A DNA stretch of 64,000 bases from Sulfurospirillum sp. UBA4058 (GCA_002382085.1 DFZK01000015.1:217705-281704), one strand, 5' to 3'; counted from the stretch's first letter, positions 26,326 to 35,364 are shown. Notes: generated by a model from the sequence alone, not told the origin. Numbers and translations: made by a program.

Positions 26326-27154
26326 GCCTTCGTACCCTTCCTAATGTTTGTCCGAACGTGACGCAATCGACGGCGGAAAAATCCCATTCAAGCGCATTCG
26401 GTTCAAAGAGCATAACGATCGTCGAACCCATCTCAAATAATCCTATTTCATCGCCTTTTTTAACGTGTAAATCGGTATAATAATAATAACGTTGAAGTTT
26501 AGAAGAGGCATTGGTCTGAATCGACGGATCGAAATGAAAGACCATTTTACCGACGTTTAGTGCCCCCACAAAAACCATGTAAAATACGTGATCGTTCTTG
26601 GTATAGCATTCTAGCACAACTCGTTCATTTTCTATAAATAATTCGTCAACTTTTTGAAGCCACGTAAGGTTGACGGGGTATAATTTCCCCGGAATATGCA
26701 CGGCTTTAGCGATACGCATATCTAAGGGTGCATGGTAACGATGGTAGTCTTTGGGCGAAAGGTAAAAGTTCATAAAAACGCCGTTTTGGAGTTTTTGTTT
26801 CATGCTTTTGGAGACGTAATCGCTCAAAAGTGCACCGATGCGGTACGAAAAGCCTTTGATTTGCAATGCCGTATCGGCTTCAATCGTGCCGCAAGCACTG
26901 ATCTTGGCGTCGCACGGAGAGATCAAGGCGCGTTCGTCGGTATCGAAAGAGCGCGGTGTAACAATTTTACGTGTAAAGAGTGCGTTGAGGCTCTCATACG
27001 AAGCGGCGTTTTGGAACGCCCTAAGATCGACGTTCATGCATCGAACATAGGTTTTATTGATAAGATACTGAAGAAAAGAAGGGAATTTTTTGGAGGCAAA
27101 GCATCCGAATAGTCTCGATAATACGGAAGTTTTAAAGCTTGGGTATCGTTGCAT
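26261..27154 (-). CDS. psd: Phosphatidylserine decarboxylase proenzyme
   Basis: The 297-residue enzyme makes phosphatidylethanolamine from phosphatidylserine at the inner membrane. The self-cleavage motif reads EMGST (the family consensus is LGST), whose Ser becomes the pyruvoyl group. The catalytic SPKDYHRYHAP segment and an early Asp (ISPCDAKISACG) are present. The region after GST is longer than usual (about 45 residues) because the reading frame runs 65 nt into the next gene, so the final residues may vary between relatives. It is in tandem with the EAL gene but metabolically unrelated. Confidence 0.93.
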   Translation of the reverse strand: MQRYPSFKTSVLSRLFGCFASKKFPSFLQYLINKTYVRCMNVDLRAFQNAASYESLNALFTRKIVTPRSFDTDERALISPCDAKISACGTIEADTALQIKGFSYRIGALLSDYVSKSMKQKLQNGVFMNFYLSPKDYHRYHAPLDMRIAKAVHIPGKLYPVNLTWLQKVDELFIENERVVLECYTKNDHVFYMVFVGALNVGKMVFHFDPSIQTNASSKLQRYYYYTDLHVKKGDEIGLFEMGSTIVMLFEPNALEWDFSAVDCVTFGQTLGRVRRHEPNEHYQTIAAESTADASVP

Positions 27155-27287
27155 GTTTCTCTTTTGTGTAGTTAATTTTGGCTAGATTATAGCAGATGAA
27201 CGATTTATTTGAAACTAAATTCAAAAATTATGATAGGATTTTACATTTCATTTTTAATAATTTTACAAGAAAAGGACAAGATGCATT

Positions 27288-29141
27288 ATGGAAAAAGTGA
27301 CCGGATTTTGGCAAAGATTCGTACAATTCATTACGTTTATTAACCTTCCGATTCGGAAGAAGTTTTTTTTATTTGAGTTCGGTACGTTTTTTTGGTTTGT
27401 TTTTATCGGCACGATTACGGTTTCTTCGCTGAGTTTCATTCATTACCGTTATTCGCAACTGACGCAAAGTACGCTTCCTTATATGAAAGTCGTTTTATGT
27501 TTGAGTCCGGAACTAACGTCGGTCGAAAACGCTTTAAGTTCGGCCAAAGAGTTTGATACGACCTTGTTTTACCTTAAAGGCGTTTTAGCGCGGGCAAAAA
27601 ATACGCTCTCCGAAACGCTCGTCAATAACCAAAAATCGACGATGAGCGGTAACGTGTTTGAGCTTTTTATTCAGTCGCTTTCCAAGGAAGACACGCAAAG
27701 CGTTGAAGCCTTGCAGATGATTTTTAAAGAGATCAGTGCGATGGAAGAGAGCGTTTTAACGGCTCAAAAACGTAAAAATTCTTTAAGTGCCGAAGAGATC
27801 GAACGTACCAAAGAGGTTTTAAACACGCACATTCAAAAAACGCAAGAGTTGACGCAAGCGTTATCCACACGCATTAACGGCTTGTATCAAGACTACTCGC
27901 AACAGGTCAATAATGCCATTCGTCTGTCGATCAACAGCGTTGCATGGGTTATTTTTGTTGCGATTATTTTGTTGATGCTCTTTACGCGATGGCTGAGAGA
28001 GGCGTTTTCGCGCCCGATCGAGTCGATGATACAGCAAATCCACTCTTTGGGAACGGGCGAAGTGGATCTGAGCAAAAAACTAAAAATCAAATCCAAAGAC
28101 GAAATCGGTACGCTCTCACGCGAATTTAACAAACTGGTCGATACCGTCTACGGCGTGACCGTGTTCAAAAAAGTCATCGAAGAGGACAGTTCGCTTGAAG
28201 TCGTCTATACGCGTTTGGGCGAAGTTTTTGAAAAAGAAGCGGGCATCGACGAGTACCGTATTTTTGACGTCAATGCCGCTAAACAAACGATGAATATGGT
28301 CTATCCTTTAAGCGAAGAGATCGCGTGCAACGAAGAAATTTTGCACAATTGTACCTTGTGCCGCGCCCAAAAAACGGGGCATAAAGTCTCTTCGTTCGAA
28401 TACGAAGGCGTGTGCAAGGAGTTTTTACGCGAGGACGGGAAAAAACACGTTTGTATTCCTTTGATCGTCTCGGGGCATGCCGGAGCCGTCGTACAGTTTG
28501 TTTTCAAAGCCTCATCGGCGGAAGAGGTCAACGAGAAAATTTTTAAAGCGGAGAGCTACATCAAGCATTCGCTCTCGGTCATCGAAACCAAACGTTTGAT
28601 GAATACGCTTCGCGAATCTTCATTGGTCGACGGCTTAACGGGGCTTTACAATCGCCGTTTCTTGCAAGACCACTCCAATCAGATCATCGCTAGCACGCTT
28701 AGACGTAAAAAACAGATCAGCCTTTTGATGTGCGACATGGACTACTTCAAGCAAGTCAACGACAAGTACGGTCACGACATCGGAGATAGCGTCCTTAAAG
28801 AGACGTCGCATATCTTGAAAAAATGCGTCAGAGAATCGGACATCGTCATTCGCTTCGGCGGCGAGGAGTTCTTGATCTTGTTGATCGATACGGACGTCGG
28901 ATACGGCGTCAACGTCGCGGAAAAAATTCGACAAAGCGTCGAAGAGTTTAGTTTCAAATCGACCGACGGTATTTTGAAAAAAACGATCAGTATGGGTATT
29001 AGCGACTTCCCTCACGACACCGACGGGTTCTGGCAAGCCATCAAATTTGCCGATGTTGCACTGTATAAAGCCAAAGAGAGCGGACGTAACCGTTGTGTCC
29101 AATTTACCACGGAATTGTGGGATCAAAAAGCCAATTTTTAG
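27288..29141 (+). CDS. Membrane diguanylate cyclase with HAMP and Cys-rich sensor domain
   Basis: The 617-residue protein has a membrane helix (about 28-50), a helical extracytoplasmic domain (about 50-215) and a second helix (about 216-240). A HAMP domain follows (about 241-290), then a GAF-like domain with a cysteine group (Cys346, Cys353, Cys356, about 374 and 387). The C-terminal GGDEF domain (about 445-605) has an intact RFGGEEF active site and a RESD inhibitory site five residues before it. It should make c-di-GMP under product feedback. The cysteines resemble a metal or redox sensor, which is inference. It is followed 11 nt later by dbpA. Confidence 0.88.
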   Translation: MEKVTGFWQRFVQFITFINLPIRKKFFLFEFGTFFWFVFIGTITVSSLSFIHYRYSQLTQSTLPYMKVVLCLSPELTSVENALSSAKEFDTTLFYLKGVLARAKNTLSETLVNNQKSTMSGNVFELFIQSLSKEDTQSVEALQMIFKEISAMEESVLTAQKRKNSLSAEEIERTKEVLNTHIQKTQELTQALSTRINGLYQDYSQQVNNAIRLSINSVAWVIFVAIILLMLFTRWLREAFSRPIESMIQQIHSLGTGEVDLSKKLKIKSKDEIGTLSREFNKLVDTVYGVTVFKKVIEEDSSLEVVYTRLGEVFEKEAGIDEYRIFDVNAAKQTMNMVYPLSEEIACNEEILHNCTLCRAQKTGHKVSSFEYEGVCKEFLREDGKKHVCIPLIVSGHAGAVVQFVFKASSAEEVNEKIFKAESYIKHSLSVIETKRLMNTLRESSLVDGLTGLYNRRFLQDHSNQIIASTLRRKKQISLLMCDMDYFKQVNDKYGHDIGDSVLKETSHILKKCVRESDIVIRFGGEEFLILLIDTDVGYGVNVAEKIRQSVEEFSFKSTDGILKKTISMGISDFPHDTDGFWQAIKFADVALYKAKESGRNRCVQFTTELWDQKANF

Positions 29142-29152
29142 AAAAGGTATCT

Positions 29153-30523
29153 ATGTTTAACGCGTACATTCAAGACCCAAAAATGCTCCAAAATTTAAAC
29201 GATTTGGGCTATGTTTCCATGACCCCGATTCAAAAAGCGTGCATTCCTTTGGCACTTGAAGGAAAAGACCTTGTTGCCAAAGCCAAAACGGGCAGCGGCA
29301 AGACCGCCGCATTTGGTTTGCCGCTTCTTTTAAGCTTACATGTAAACTCTATGCGCATCCAATCAGTCGTACTTTGCCCGACCCGTGAACTCGCCGAGCA
29401 AGTGAGCGCGGAGTTACGAAGACTTGCTCGTTTTGCGCACAATATCAAGATCGTGACACTGTGTGGTGGGGCTCGTTTTGTGCCACAGTGCATTAACCTA
29501 GAGCATGGCGCGCACATCGTGGTCGGCACACCGGGGCGCATTTTGCAGCATTTGCAAGAAAAAACGATCAACTTTGAACAGATCAAAACGCTCGTGCTTG
29601 ATGAAGCAGACCGAATGCTCGATATGGGTTTTTACGAAGACATCGAGAAGATCATCACCAAGATGCCAAGCAAACGCCAAACATTACTTTTCTCCGCGAC
29701 ATTTCCCAAAGAGATCGAGCGCATGTGCCATGAAGTGCAACACAACGCGTTACATGTCAGCATCGACGAAGAGGCAACCACCTCTTCCAACATAGCACAA
29801 GTCTGCTACACCGTCGAAGCCAGCGAAAAAGAAGAGGCACTTAAAGGGGTTTTATTGCAAAGCGATGCCAAGTCGGTCATCATCTTTTGCAAAACCAAAG
29901 TCGGCGTGGCAGAACTTCAGGGCTATCTTGTGGATGAGGGGTTTGATGCGCTCTCCTTGCACGGCGACTTAGAGCAGATCGACCGCGATGAGCACCTCCT
30001 TCTTTTTGCCAACGGCAGTGCTCAAATCCTCGTCGCAACCGACTTAGCTTCACGCGGTCTTGACATCAAAGATGTTGAGATGGTCATCAACTACGAACTA
30101 CCGCAAACGATGGAAATCTACACCCACCGCATCGGACGAACAGGACGCATGGGCAAAGAGGGGTTGGCAGTGAGCTTTGTTACACCACGAGAAGAGAGCT
30201 TTTTTGAAGAGCTCGAAGAAGCCAATTTTACCTTTACATGTAAAAGCATCAGCGATATCAATCCCACCCAATCAAAACCCAAAAAAGCCCAATACATCAC
30301 ACTTTGCATCGACGCAGGCAAAAAACAAAAACTGCGCGCCGGCGACATCTTGGGCACACTGACTAAAGACTTAGGACTAGAGGGCAAATGCATCGGCAAA
30401 ATCGACATCTTAGAGAAATACTCCTACGTCGCTATAGCAAGGGAATACACCGATAAAGCCTTTGAGGGGCTGTGTGCTACAACGATTAAAAACAGACGGT
30501 TTAAGATATGGAAGTTGGGGTAA
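29153..30523 (+). CDS. dbpA: DEAD-box RNA helicase DbpA
   Basis: The 456-residue helicase has the standard motifs: Q-motif (MTPIQKACIP), AKTGSGKT, PTRELAEQ, LDEADRMLD, SAT, and HRIGRTGRMG near 335-345. The C-terminal domain (about 385-456, ending YVAIAREYTDKAFEGLCATTIKNRR) is the DbpA RNA-binding domain, which recognises hairpin 92 of 23S rRNA in relatives. It therefore acts in large-subunit ribosome assembly. ATG 29153 follows an AAAAGG ribosome site; an in-frame upstream ATG lies inside the cyclase gene. Palindromes TTACATGTAA occur at 29336 and 30234. Confidence 0.92.
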   Translation: MFNAYIQDPKMLQNLNDLGYVSMTPIQKACIPLALEGKDLVAKAKTGSGKTAAFGLPLLLSLHVNSMRIQSVVLCPTRELAEQVSAELRRLARFAHNIKIVTLCGGARFVPQCINLEHGAHIVVGTPGRILQHLQEKTINFEQIKTLVLDEADRMLDMGFYEDIEKIITKMPSKRQTLLFSATFPKEIERMCHEVQHNALHVSIDEEATTSSNIAQVCYTVEASEKEEALKGVLLQSDAKSVIIFCKTKVGVAELQGYLVDEGFDALSLHGDLEQIDRDEHLLLFANGSAQILVATDLASRGLDIKDVEMVINYELPQTMEIYTHRIGRTGRMGKEGLAVSFVTPREESFFEELEEANFTFTCKSISDINPTQSKPKKAQYITLCIDAGKKQKLRAGDILGTLTKDLGLEGKCIGKIDILEKYSYVAIAREYTDKAFEGLCATTIKNRRFKIWKLG

Positions 30524-30526
30524 AGA

Positions 30527-31120
30527 GTGAAGGTTCTCCTTGCCACCGATATTTTTGGTAAAACCAATGCCGTAGAAACATTCCGTGAGCGTTTGAACAC
30601 GGTGTATGAACGTGTACTTATTCTCGATCCTTACGATGCGAAGCAGATGAGTTTTCAGGGTGAAAATGAAGCGTATGAAGTGTTTATGCAAACGTGTGGA
30701 TTTGAAAACTATGCAAAACTGTGTCAAAAAACTCTTGACGTACTGAGAGGCGAAGAGGTTATACTTATTGGTTTTAGCATGGGTGCATCGGCGTTGTGGA
30801 GAGTGCTTGATGGACGAAAAGAGGGCACAATCAAACACTTTTATGGCTTTTATGCTTCGCAGATTCGCCACTTTTTAGATGCAAATCCGTGTGTGCCGTG
30901 TACGCTGATTTTCCCAGACTCTGAGCCACATTTTGATGTTGAAGCGTTGATGTCCAAGCTTGCTACAAAAGAATCGCTCACCTGCATCAAAACAGCGTAT
31001 TTGCACGGGTTTATGAATCCGTTGTCTGTCAATTATGATGCCAAAGGCTATGCTGAGTATTGCCGATGGATAGAAGAAAGCATTAATTCCTCACCGCTTT
31101 CAACCAGTTATAAATCGTAG
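30527..31120 (+). CDS. Dienelactone-hydrolase-like alpha/beta hydrolase
   Basis: The 197-residue protein starts at GTG 30527, 3 nt after dbpA. The nucleophile elbow is GFSMGASALW (Ser near residue 85), an acid is expected near LIFPDSEPHFD, and the His in LHGFMNP is near residue 165. These complete a hydrolase triad of the DLH/YdhG type. The substrate is unknown. Its 3' end overlaps the convergent YheO-like gene by 38 nt. Confidence 0.75.
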   Translation: MKVLLATDIFGKTNAVETFRERLNTVYERVLILDPYDAKQMSFQGENEAYEVFMQTCGFENYAKLCQKTLDVLRGEEVILIGFSMGASALWRVLDGRKEGTIKHFYGFYASQIRHFLDANPCVPCTLIFPDSEPHFDVEALMSKLATKESLTCIKTAYLHGFMNPLSVNYDAKGYAEYCRWIEESINSSPLSTSYKS

Positions 31121-31694
31121 CCTTCGAGACGTTTAAAACTGAGCAGATATACCCCACGACATTGCGAATAGCGAAGATGCCTTCACTCTCTAAAAAGATG
31201 ACCAACTCTTTTTTATCGTCACTCGAAAGTCCTGAAAGGGCAATGTTTTTGGTGCTTAAATACTTTTCTATCGTCTCATCGGTATGTTCTCGCCAGCTTT
31301 GTGAAAAAAGTACCGCAGGTTTTGGCTCAGCATCGTTTACATGTAAAAAGCCTTTTAGCGATTCAAACAACGTCTCTATAGGCTCTGTGTTGTAATTGAT
31401 GCAGATCATCCCAATGGGCTTTTCCTCCACATCTCGCACGATGATGCTGACGGCTTTGAGGCGTTTGCCATCACTGCTGGTTTTATCGTATGGTCCGACC
31501 CAGTTTTCTTTGATGCTGTTTAAATCTTTGAGTTCGCTAATCATCGCGTCACCGACACGGCGTTTGGAAAAAGCGTTGACGATGTGGACGAGTTTTTTGG
31601 CTTCCAAGTCGTGCATGACGACTTCAACGTTGGGGTAAAACAGTTTGGCTATGGCGTCGCACAGGGCGATGTAGGGTTTGAGTTCTTTTTTCAT
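31083..31694 (-). CDS. YheO-family PAS/helix-turn-helix regulator
   Basis: The 203-residue protein has an N-terminal YheO PAS-like domain (about 5-120, FYPNVEVVMHDLEAKKLVHIVN..RVGD). A C-terminal helix-turn-helix (about 160-200, IRNVVGYICSVLNVSKATIYNWLK) follows. Relatives include DNA-binding regulators of amino-acid and redox functions. It is divergent from the dehydrogenase at 31772, with a perfect 13-bp palindrome in the shared spacer that overlaps that gene's -10 box, so it likely controls that promoter. A TTACATGTAA palindrome lies in it at 31337. Confidence 0.85.
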   Translation of the reverse strand: MKKELKPYIALCDAIAKLFYPNVEVVMHDLEAKKLVHIVNAFSKRRVGDAMISELKDLNSIKENWVGPYDKTSSDGKRLKAVSIIVRDVEEKPIGMICINYNTEPIETLFESLKGFLHVNDAEPKPAVLFSQSWREHTDETIEKYLSTKNIALSGLSSDDKKELVIFLESEGIFAIRNVVGYICSVLNVSKATIYNWLKAVRN

Positions 31695-31726
31695 ACGAAA
31701 TTATATCACGCATTTAAAGATAATTT

Positions 31727-31739
31727 GTCTAATTTAGAC
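31727..31739. promoter_or_regulatory. Candidate operator in the divergent YheO/dehydrogenase spacer
   Basis: GTCTAATTTAGAC is a perfect palindrome with a central T. It abuts a TATAAT box (31740-31745) for the gene at 31772. The position suits repression or activation by the divergently encoded regulator. Confidence 0.5.
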
Positions 31740-31771
31740 TATAATTCTAAAAACAGCTCAAAGGAGTCATC

Positions 31772-32620
31772 ATGGCTATCGGTTTTATAGGTCTGGGAAA
31801 TCTAGGTGCGGCGATCGCAAAACGTTTGCAAAGCATGGGTGAAGAGGTCATCGTGTGGAACCGTACCAAAAGCAAAGCGGAGGCAAAGGGTTTTGTGTGT
31901 GAAAGCTCTCCCAAAGTGCTTTTGGAAAAATGCGATACCGTGTTTTTGTGTCTGTTTGACTCAGCAGGCGTACGCGATGTTTTAACGATGGAAAACGGAC
32001 TTTTAAGCGCCAATCTTCACGGTAAAACCATTGTCGATCTTTCGACTAATCACTTTAACGATGTCATTGAATTTCACGAGGTGGTCGAAGCTAAAGGCGG
32101 CTCGTACCTTGAGTGTCCTGTGCTTGGAAGTGTTGTACCTGCGAGCAAAGGGGAGTTGACCGCTGTGTGTGCCGGACGCGAGAGCGTTTACCTTACATGT
32201 AAACCACTTTTGGAGAAGTTTGCTTCGACGATTTTCCATCTGAAAGAGCCTGGATTTGCGGCGAAGATGAAGCTCATCAACAATCTCTGCTTGGGCTCTT
32301 TCATGGCAACGATCGCTGAGTGTACGGCACTGGGCGAAGCGTGCGGCATCGATAAAAAAGAGCTTTTGGACATCTTGGGTGTGGGTGGCGGAAAGTCGCT
32401 TGTATTGGTGGCAAAGACGCAAAAACTGATCGATGAAGATTTTAGTGCCCATTTTAGCACTGCGGCGATTACCAAAGATCTGCACTGCTTGCAAGACTTG
32501 GCGTACAGTCTGAACCGTCCGCTTTACACCGCCAGTGTCACCAAAGAGCTTTTTTGTAAAGCGAAGATGAGTGGATACGGCGACGAAGACTTTAGCTCGA
32601 TCTATCAGCTTTTCAAATAG
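31772..32620 (+). CDS. 3-hydroxyisobutyrate-dehydrogenase-family oxidoreductase
   Basis: The 282-residue enzyme has an N-terminal Rossmann motif GFIGLGNLGAAIAKRL, then the substrate-binding signature region (LECPVLGSVVPASKGELTAVCAG). The conserved catalytic Lys lies in AAKMKLINNL (about residue 170). The family oxidises beta-hydroxy acids or reduces short aldehydes such as succinic semialdehyde with NAD(P). The exact substrate is not decided by sequence. It is a single gene ahead of a strong terminator, with an AAAGGAG ribosome site. Confidence 0.85.
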   Translation: MAIGFIGLGNLGAAIAKRLQSMGEEVIVWNRTKSKAEAKGFVCESSPKVLLEKCDTVFLCLFDSAGVRDVLTMENGLLSANLHGKTIVDLSTNHFNDVIEFHEVVEAKGGSYLECPVLGSVVPASKGELTAVCAGRESVYLTCKPLLEKFASTIFHLKEPGFAAKMKLINNLCLGSFMATIAECTALGEACGIDKKELLDILGVGGGKSLVLVAKTQKLIDEDFSAHFSTAAITKDLHCLQDLAYSLNRPLYTASVTKELFCKAKMSGYGDEDFSSIYQLFK

Positions 32621-32631
32621 TGACAAAAATA

Positions 32632-32654
32632 GGGCACTTAAAGGTCAAGTGCCC
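32632..32654 (+). terminator. Terminator hairpin after the dehydrogenase gene
   Basis: A perfect 8-bp stem GGGCACTT/AAGTGCCC with a 7-nt loop lies 11 nt after the stop. The tail TTGACGTTTT is only moderately T-rich. Confidence 0.7.
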
Positions 32655-32933
32655 TTGACGTTTTAAAATATTCAAATAATCTCTTTTAGAAACTATTTCC
32701 CCTTTTTCTCCTCTTTTTTCATGGTACGATGCCCCGTCCGTTTGATAAAAATACTATTTTTGATGAAAAAAAGTGTTTTATTCATACAAAAAAAATATTA
32801 GAGTTATTTAATAATACTTTTTCTATCTTATTAATATTAATTTAATCTTAACTAGAGTACGATTTCAGCATAAAAAGGTAAATTATTATTTACCAATAAA
32901 ATAGTAATACATAAACTTTAAAAGGAGGTTTGA
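32655..32933 (+). promoter_or_regulatory. Promoter region of the [FeFe]-hydrogenase operon
   Basis: This is a very AT-rich, gene-free stretch. A perfect inverted repeat GGTAAAT-TATT-ATTTACC lies at 32877-32894, a candidate operator in the leader. A TACGAT -10-like box occurs at 32858-32863. The ribosome site of hydA is AAAGGAGG. No consensus Fnr (TTGAT-N4-ATCAA) site was seen. Confidence 0.5.
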
Positions 32934-34286
32934 ATGTCGGAAGTCTCGAAGGTACGCACGTTTCCGCCGAGTAAAGAGTCTTGGGGCGGCGATGCGGCGT
33001 TTGACGGAACGCATCGTAAAGGTGAATTAAGAGGTATTATTAAGATTAATCAGGACAACTGCGTAGGGTGCGATACCTGTACCGCCTTTTGTCCGACCGA
33101 AGCGATCAAAGGAACACTGGGAGTCGCCCATGCGATTAGCACCAACCAATGCGTCGCCTGCGGTCAATGCTTGGTCAACTGTCCGTTCGGTGCGATTGAG
33201 CAGATGAGCTTTGTGGATATCGTGATGGAAAAATTGGCCGATCCTAAAGCGTTTGTCGTGGCACATCCCTCTCCTGCGGTACGCGTTTCGATTGCCGAAG
33301 AGTTTGGTGGAAAACCGGGCGATCTGACGGTCAATCGTCTTTACAATGCGTTTGAAAAAGCGGGTTTTCATAATTATGACGTGAACTTTGCCGCCGATCA
33401 GACTATTTTGGAAGAGGGCACGGAGTTTATCAAAAAAGTACGATACTGGGTTTTGGGCGAACGCGGTGAGGATTTAGAACATGTGGCACATCATCCACTT
33501 CCACATTTTACGAGCTGTTGTCCTGCTTGGGTTAAAAATGCCGAAACGTTTCATCCGGAACTCATTCCTCATATTTCAGGGGCAAAATCACCGATTCAAA
33601 TGGGCGGTCCATTGGCTAAAACATGGGCGGCGGAGTTTGTGTGGAAAAAAGACCCGAGAGATATTTATATGGTTTCGGTGACGCCCTGTACGGCGAAAAT
33701 CTTTGAAGCAAGCAGACCGGAGTTTAACTCCGCCTACGAGTATCTCAAAGAAAACAATAAAATTCCACAAGATACCCCATCGTTTCAAGATATTGACGCA
33801 GTGCTGACGGCTCGTGATGCGGCGGAGATTTTTCGACGTAAAGGCATCAATCCGCTCACGCTCCCCGATGAACGCGAGATGGAAACGATGAACGTTTACA
33901 CGGGTGCGGCGACGATTTTCGGTGCGAGCGGCGGCGTTATGGAAGCGGCTCTTCGAACGGCGTATTTTATTCTCTCCGGTACGGAGCTCTCTAACCCCGA
34001 TATTACGTTGGTACGCGGATACGAACAAGACATCGTGGAGGCGACGATTCCCGTTCCTTTAAAAGCCTTAAACGGTAAAGTGATTAACGTGAAAGTAGCC
34101 GTCGTTAACGGTGCTTCACGCAATATCAAAGAGATCGTTAAACGCTTGACGGACGATAAAAACCAATACCACTTTGTTGAAGTGATGAACTGCCCCGGCG
34201 GTTGCGTCAACGGCGGAGGTCAGCCCGTTCGCACGATGGGAACGTCATGGTTACACCCGTTATTACCGTTACCGCTTAGAGCTTAA
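32934..34286 (+). CDS. hydA: [FeFe]-hydrogenase large (catalytic) subunit
   Basis: The 450-residue protein has two N-terminal ferredoxin clusters (Cys43/46/49/53 and Cys73/76/79/83) and the H-cluster domain with its three signatures: TSCCPAW (Cys195, Cys196), TPCTAKIFEASRPEF and MNCPGGCVNGGGQ. The second Cys pair includes the proton-relay cysteine, so it should be active. It has no signal peptide and would be exported with the Tat-bearing small subunit next door, as in Desulfovibrio-type periplasmic enzymes. With the cytochrome b at 34651 it forms a membrane-linked hydrogenase of the type seen in Shewanella. Confidence 0.95.
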   Translation: MSEVSKVRTFPPSKESWGGDAAFDGTHRKGELRGIIKINQDNCVGCDTCTAFCPTEAIKGTLGVAHAISTNQCVACGQCLVNCPFGAIEQMSFVDIVMEKLADPKAFVVAHPSPAVRVSIAEEFGGKPGDLTVNRLYNAFEKAGFHNYDVNFAADQTILEEGTEFIKKVRYWVLGERGEDLEHVAHHPLPHFTSCCPAWVKNAETFHPELIPHISGAKSPIQMGGPLAKTWAAEFVWKKDPRDIYMVSVTPCTAKIFEASRPEFNSAYEYLKENNKIPQDTPSFQDIDAVLTARDAAEIFRRKGINPLTLPDEREMETMNVYTGAATIFGASGGVMEAALRTAYFILSGTELSNPDITLVRGYEQDIVEATIPVPLKALNGKVINVKVAVVNGASRNIKEIVKRLTDDKNQYHFVEVMNCPGGCVNGGGQPVRTMGTSWLHPLLPLPLRA

Positions 34287-34295
34287 GGAGAAACT

Positions 34296-34658
34296 ATGGA
34301 AGCTAAGAAAGAGAACTATTTTTACGCCGAAAAACCGGTCGGACAGTTATTGAGTCGTCGCGATTTTCTCAAAGCGGCAGGTGTATCGGTTTCTGCGATT
34401 GCGATCAGCGGATATGTCGTAACCGACATCGTTCAAAAACGAAAATCCTACATCGCTCTTCGTCAACAAGGACTTTACAAAGACGATAAACGTCTCCAAA
34501 AAGCCAATCTTACCGGCTCGCATCAAAATGCAAGCTGTCTGAAAGTGTACCAAGATATGGGAACCAAACCGATGGGCGAAGTTGCGGAGCAGTTGTTACA
34601 TACCAAAACCTACGTCGATCGAAGTAATCTTTTAATGCAAGGAGCGCACCATGGCTAA
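34296..34658 (+). CDS. hydB: [FeFe]-hydrogenase small subunit with Tat signal
   Basis: The 120-residue protein has a twin-arginine signal SRRDFLKAAGVSVSAIAIS (residues about 25-43). The mature part of about 70 residues (KRKSYIALRQQGLYKDD..) matches the wrapping small subunit of periplasmic [FeFe]-hydrogenases. It carries the pair to the periplasm. It lies 9 nt after hydA and overlaps the cytochrome gene by 8 nt. Confidence 0.9.
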   Translation: MEAKKENYFYAEKPVGQLLSRRDFLKAAGVSVSAIAISGYVVTDIVQKRKSYIALRQQGLYKDDKRLQKANLTGSHQNASCLKVYQDMGTKPMGEVAEQLLHTKTYVDRSNLLMQGAHHG

Positions 34659-35340
34659 TGAAAGAGTTTTGAAATTTCCGATGTCGGAGAAGATGTTTCA
34701 TAATATTAACATGGTTACGTGGATGATTTTAGCGGTTACGGGCATGATGATCTATTTTAAAACGGTCGATGCAACAACCGCTTCCTTGCTTATGGATTTT
34801 CATATCGGTATTGCGATTGTTTTTACGCTGAACTTTATCGGTTTTGCGGTTATTAACGCCGATCGTTTCTTTTTGATGTTGCGTAACTTGCTCATCTGGG
34901 ATGCCGATACGTTTGCGTGGTTTAAAAATTTCGGCGGCTACCCTCGAAGACTGTTAGGCATACCTTTCGGTCCCGAAGAAGTGGCTCCCCAAGGTCGTTT
35001 TAATGCGGGACAAAAGTTTACCTACCTCTTTTTTATTTTTATGATTTTCGGATTGATCGTTACGGGTTGGTTGCTTTATTTTATGGCTCCCGTTTTAGGG
35101 AAAACGACGATGGTCTATTTTTTCAATTTTCACGTTTGGGGCTCGATCATCGCAACCGCGATGGCAGTAGGTGCTCATCTTCCTTTGGCACTCATCAATA
35201 TCGAAGATTTCAAAGCGATGTTTCGCTTCGGTGCCGGCGATGTTCCTTTGGAAGATGCCATGCATCATGCCCCAAAATGGGTTGAAAACGATTTGGTTAA
35301 AGTCAGCACTCTAGAGCAACCTCTAAAAGCGCACCATTAA
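34651..35340 (+). CDS. hydC: Hydrogenase-linked membrane cytochrome b
   Basis: The 229-residue protein has four membrane helices (about 20-38, 53-72, 125-150, 160-180), the layout of the formate-dehydrogenase gamma / HydC cytochrome b561 family. His residues are placed in helices 1, 2 and 4 for two haems b (MFHNINMV, DFHIGIAI, NFHVWGS). It passes electrons from periplasmic hydrogen oxidation to menaquinone. It overlaps hydB and is followed by a hairpin before hydG. Confidence 0.88.
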   Translation: MANERVLKFPMSEKMFHNINMVTWMILAVTGMMIYFKTVDATTASLLMDFHIGIAIVFTLNFIGFAVINADRFFLMLRNLLIWDADTFAWFKNFGGYPRRLLGIPFGPEEVAPQGRFNAGQKFTYLFFIFMIFGLIVTGWLLYFMAPVLGKTTMVYFFNFHVWGSIIATAMAVGAHLPLALINIEDFKAMFRFGAGDVPLEDAMHHAPKWVENDLVKVSTLEQPLKAHH

Positions 35341-35344
35341 GAAG

Positions 35345-35364
35345 CTAGCCGCCACGGCGGCTAG
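35345..35364 (+). terminator. Strong hairpin between hydC and hydG
   Basis: CTAGCCGCC and GGCGGCTAG form a perfect 9-bp inverted repeat with only AC between. No T-run follows, but a CTTTACATGTAAAG palindrome comes directly after, ahead of the hydG ribosome site. It may be an mRNA-stabilising or processing hairpin that lets structural genes be expressed above maturases. Confidence 0.55.

Noticed and set aside
32718..32740. Possible sigma-54 promoter (TGGTACGATGCC) upstream of hydA
   Set aside because: The spacing between GG and GC elements is wrong for a -24/-12 promoter, and it lies more than 190 nt from the gene.
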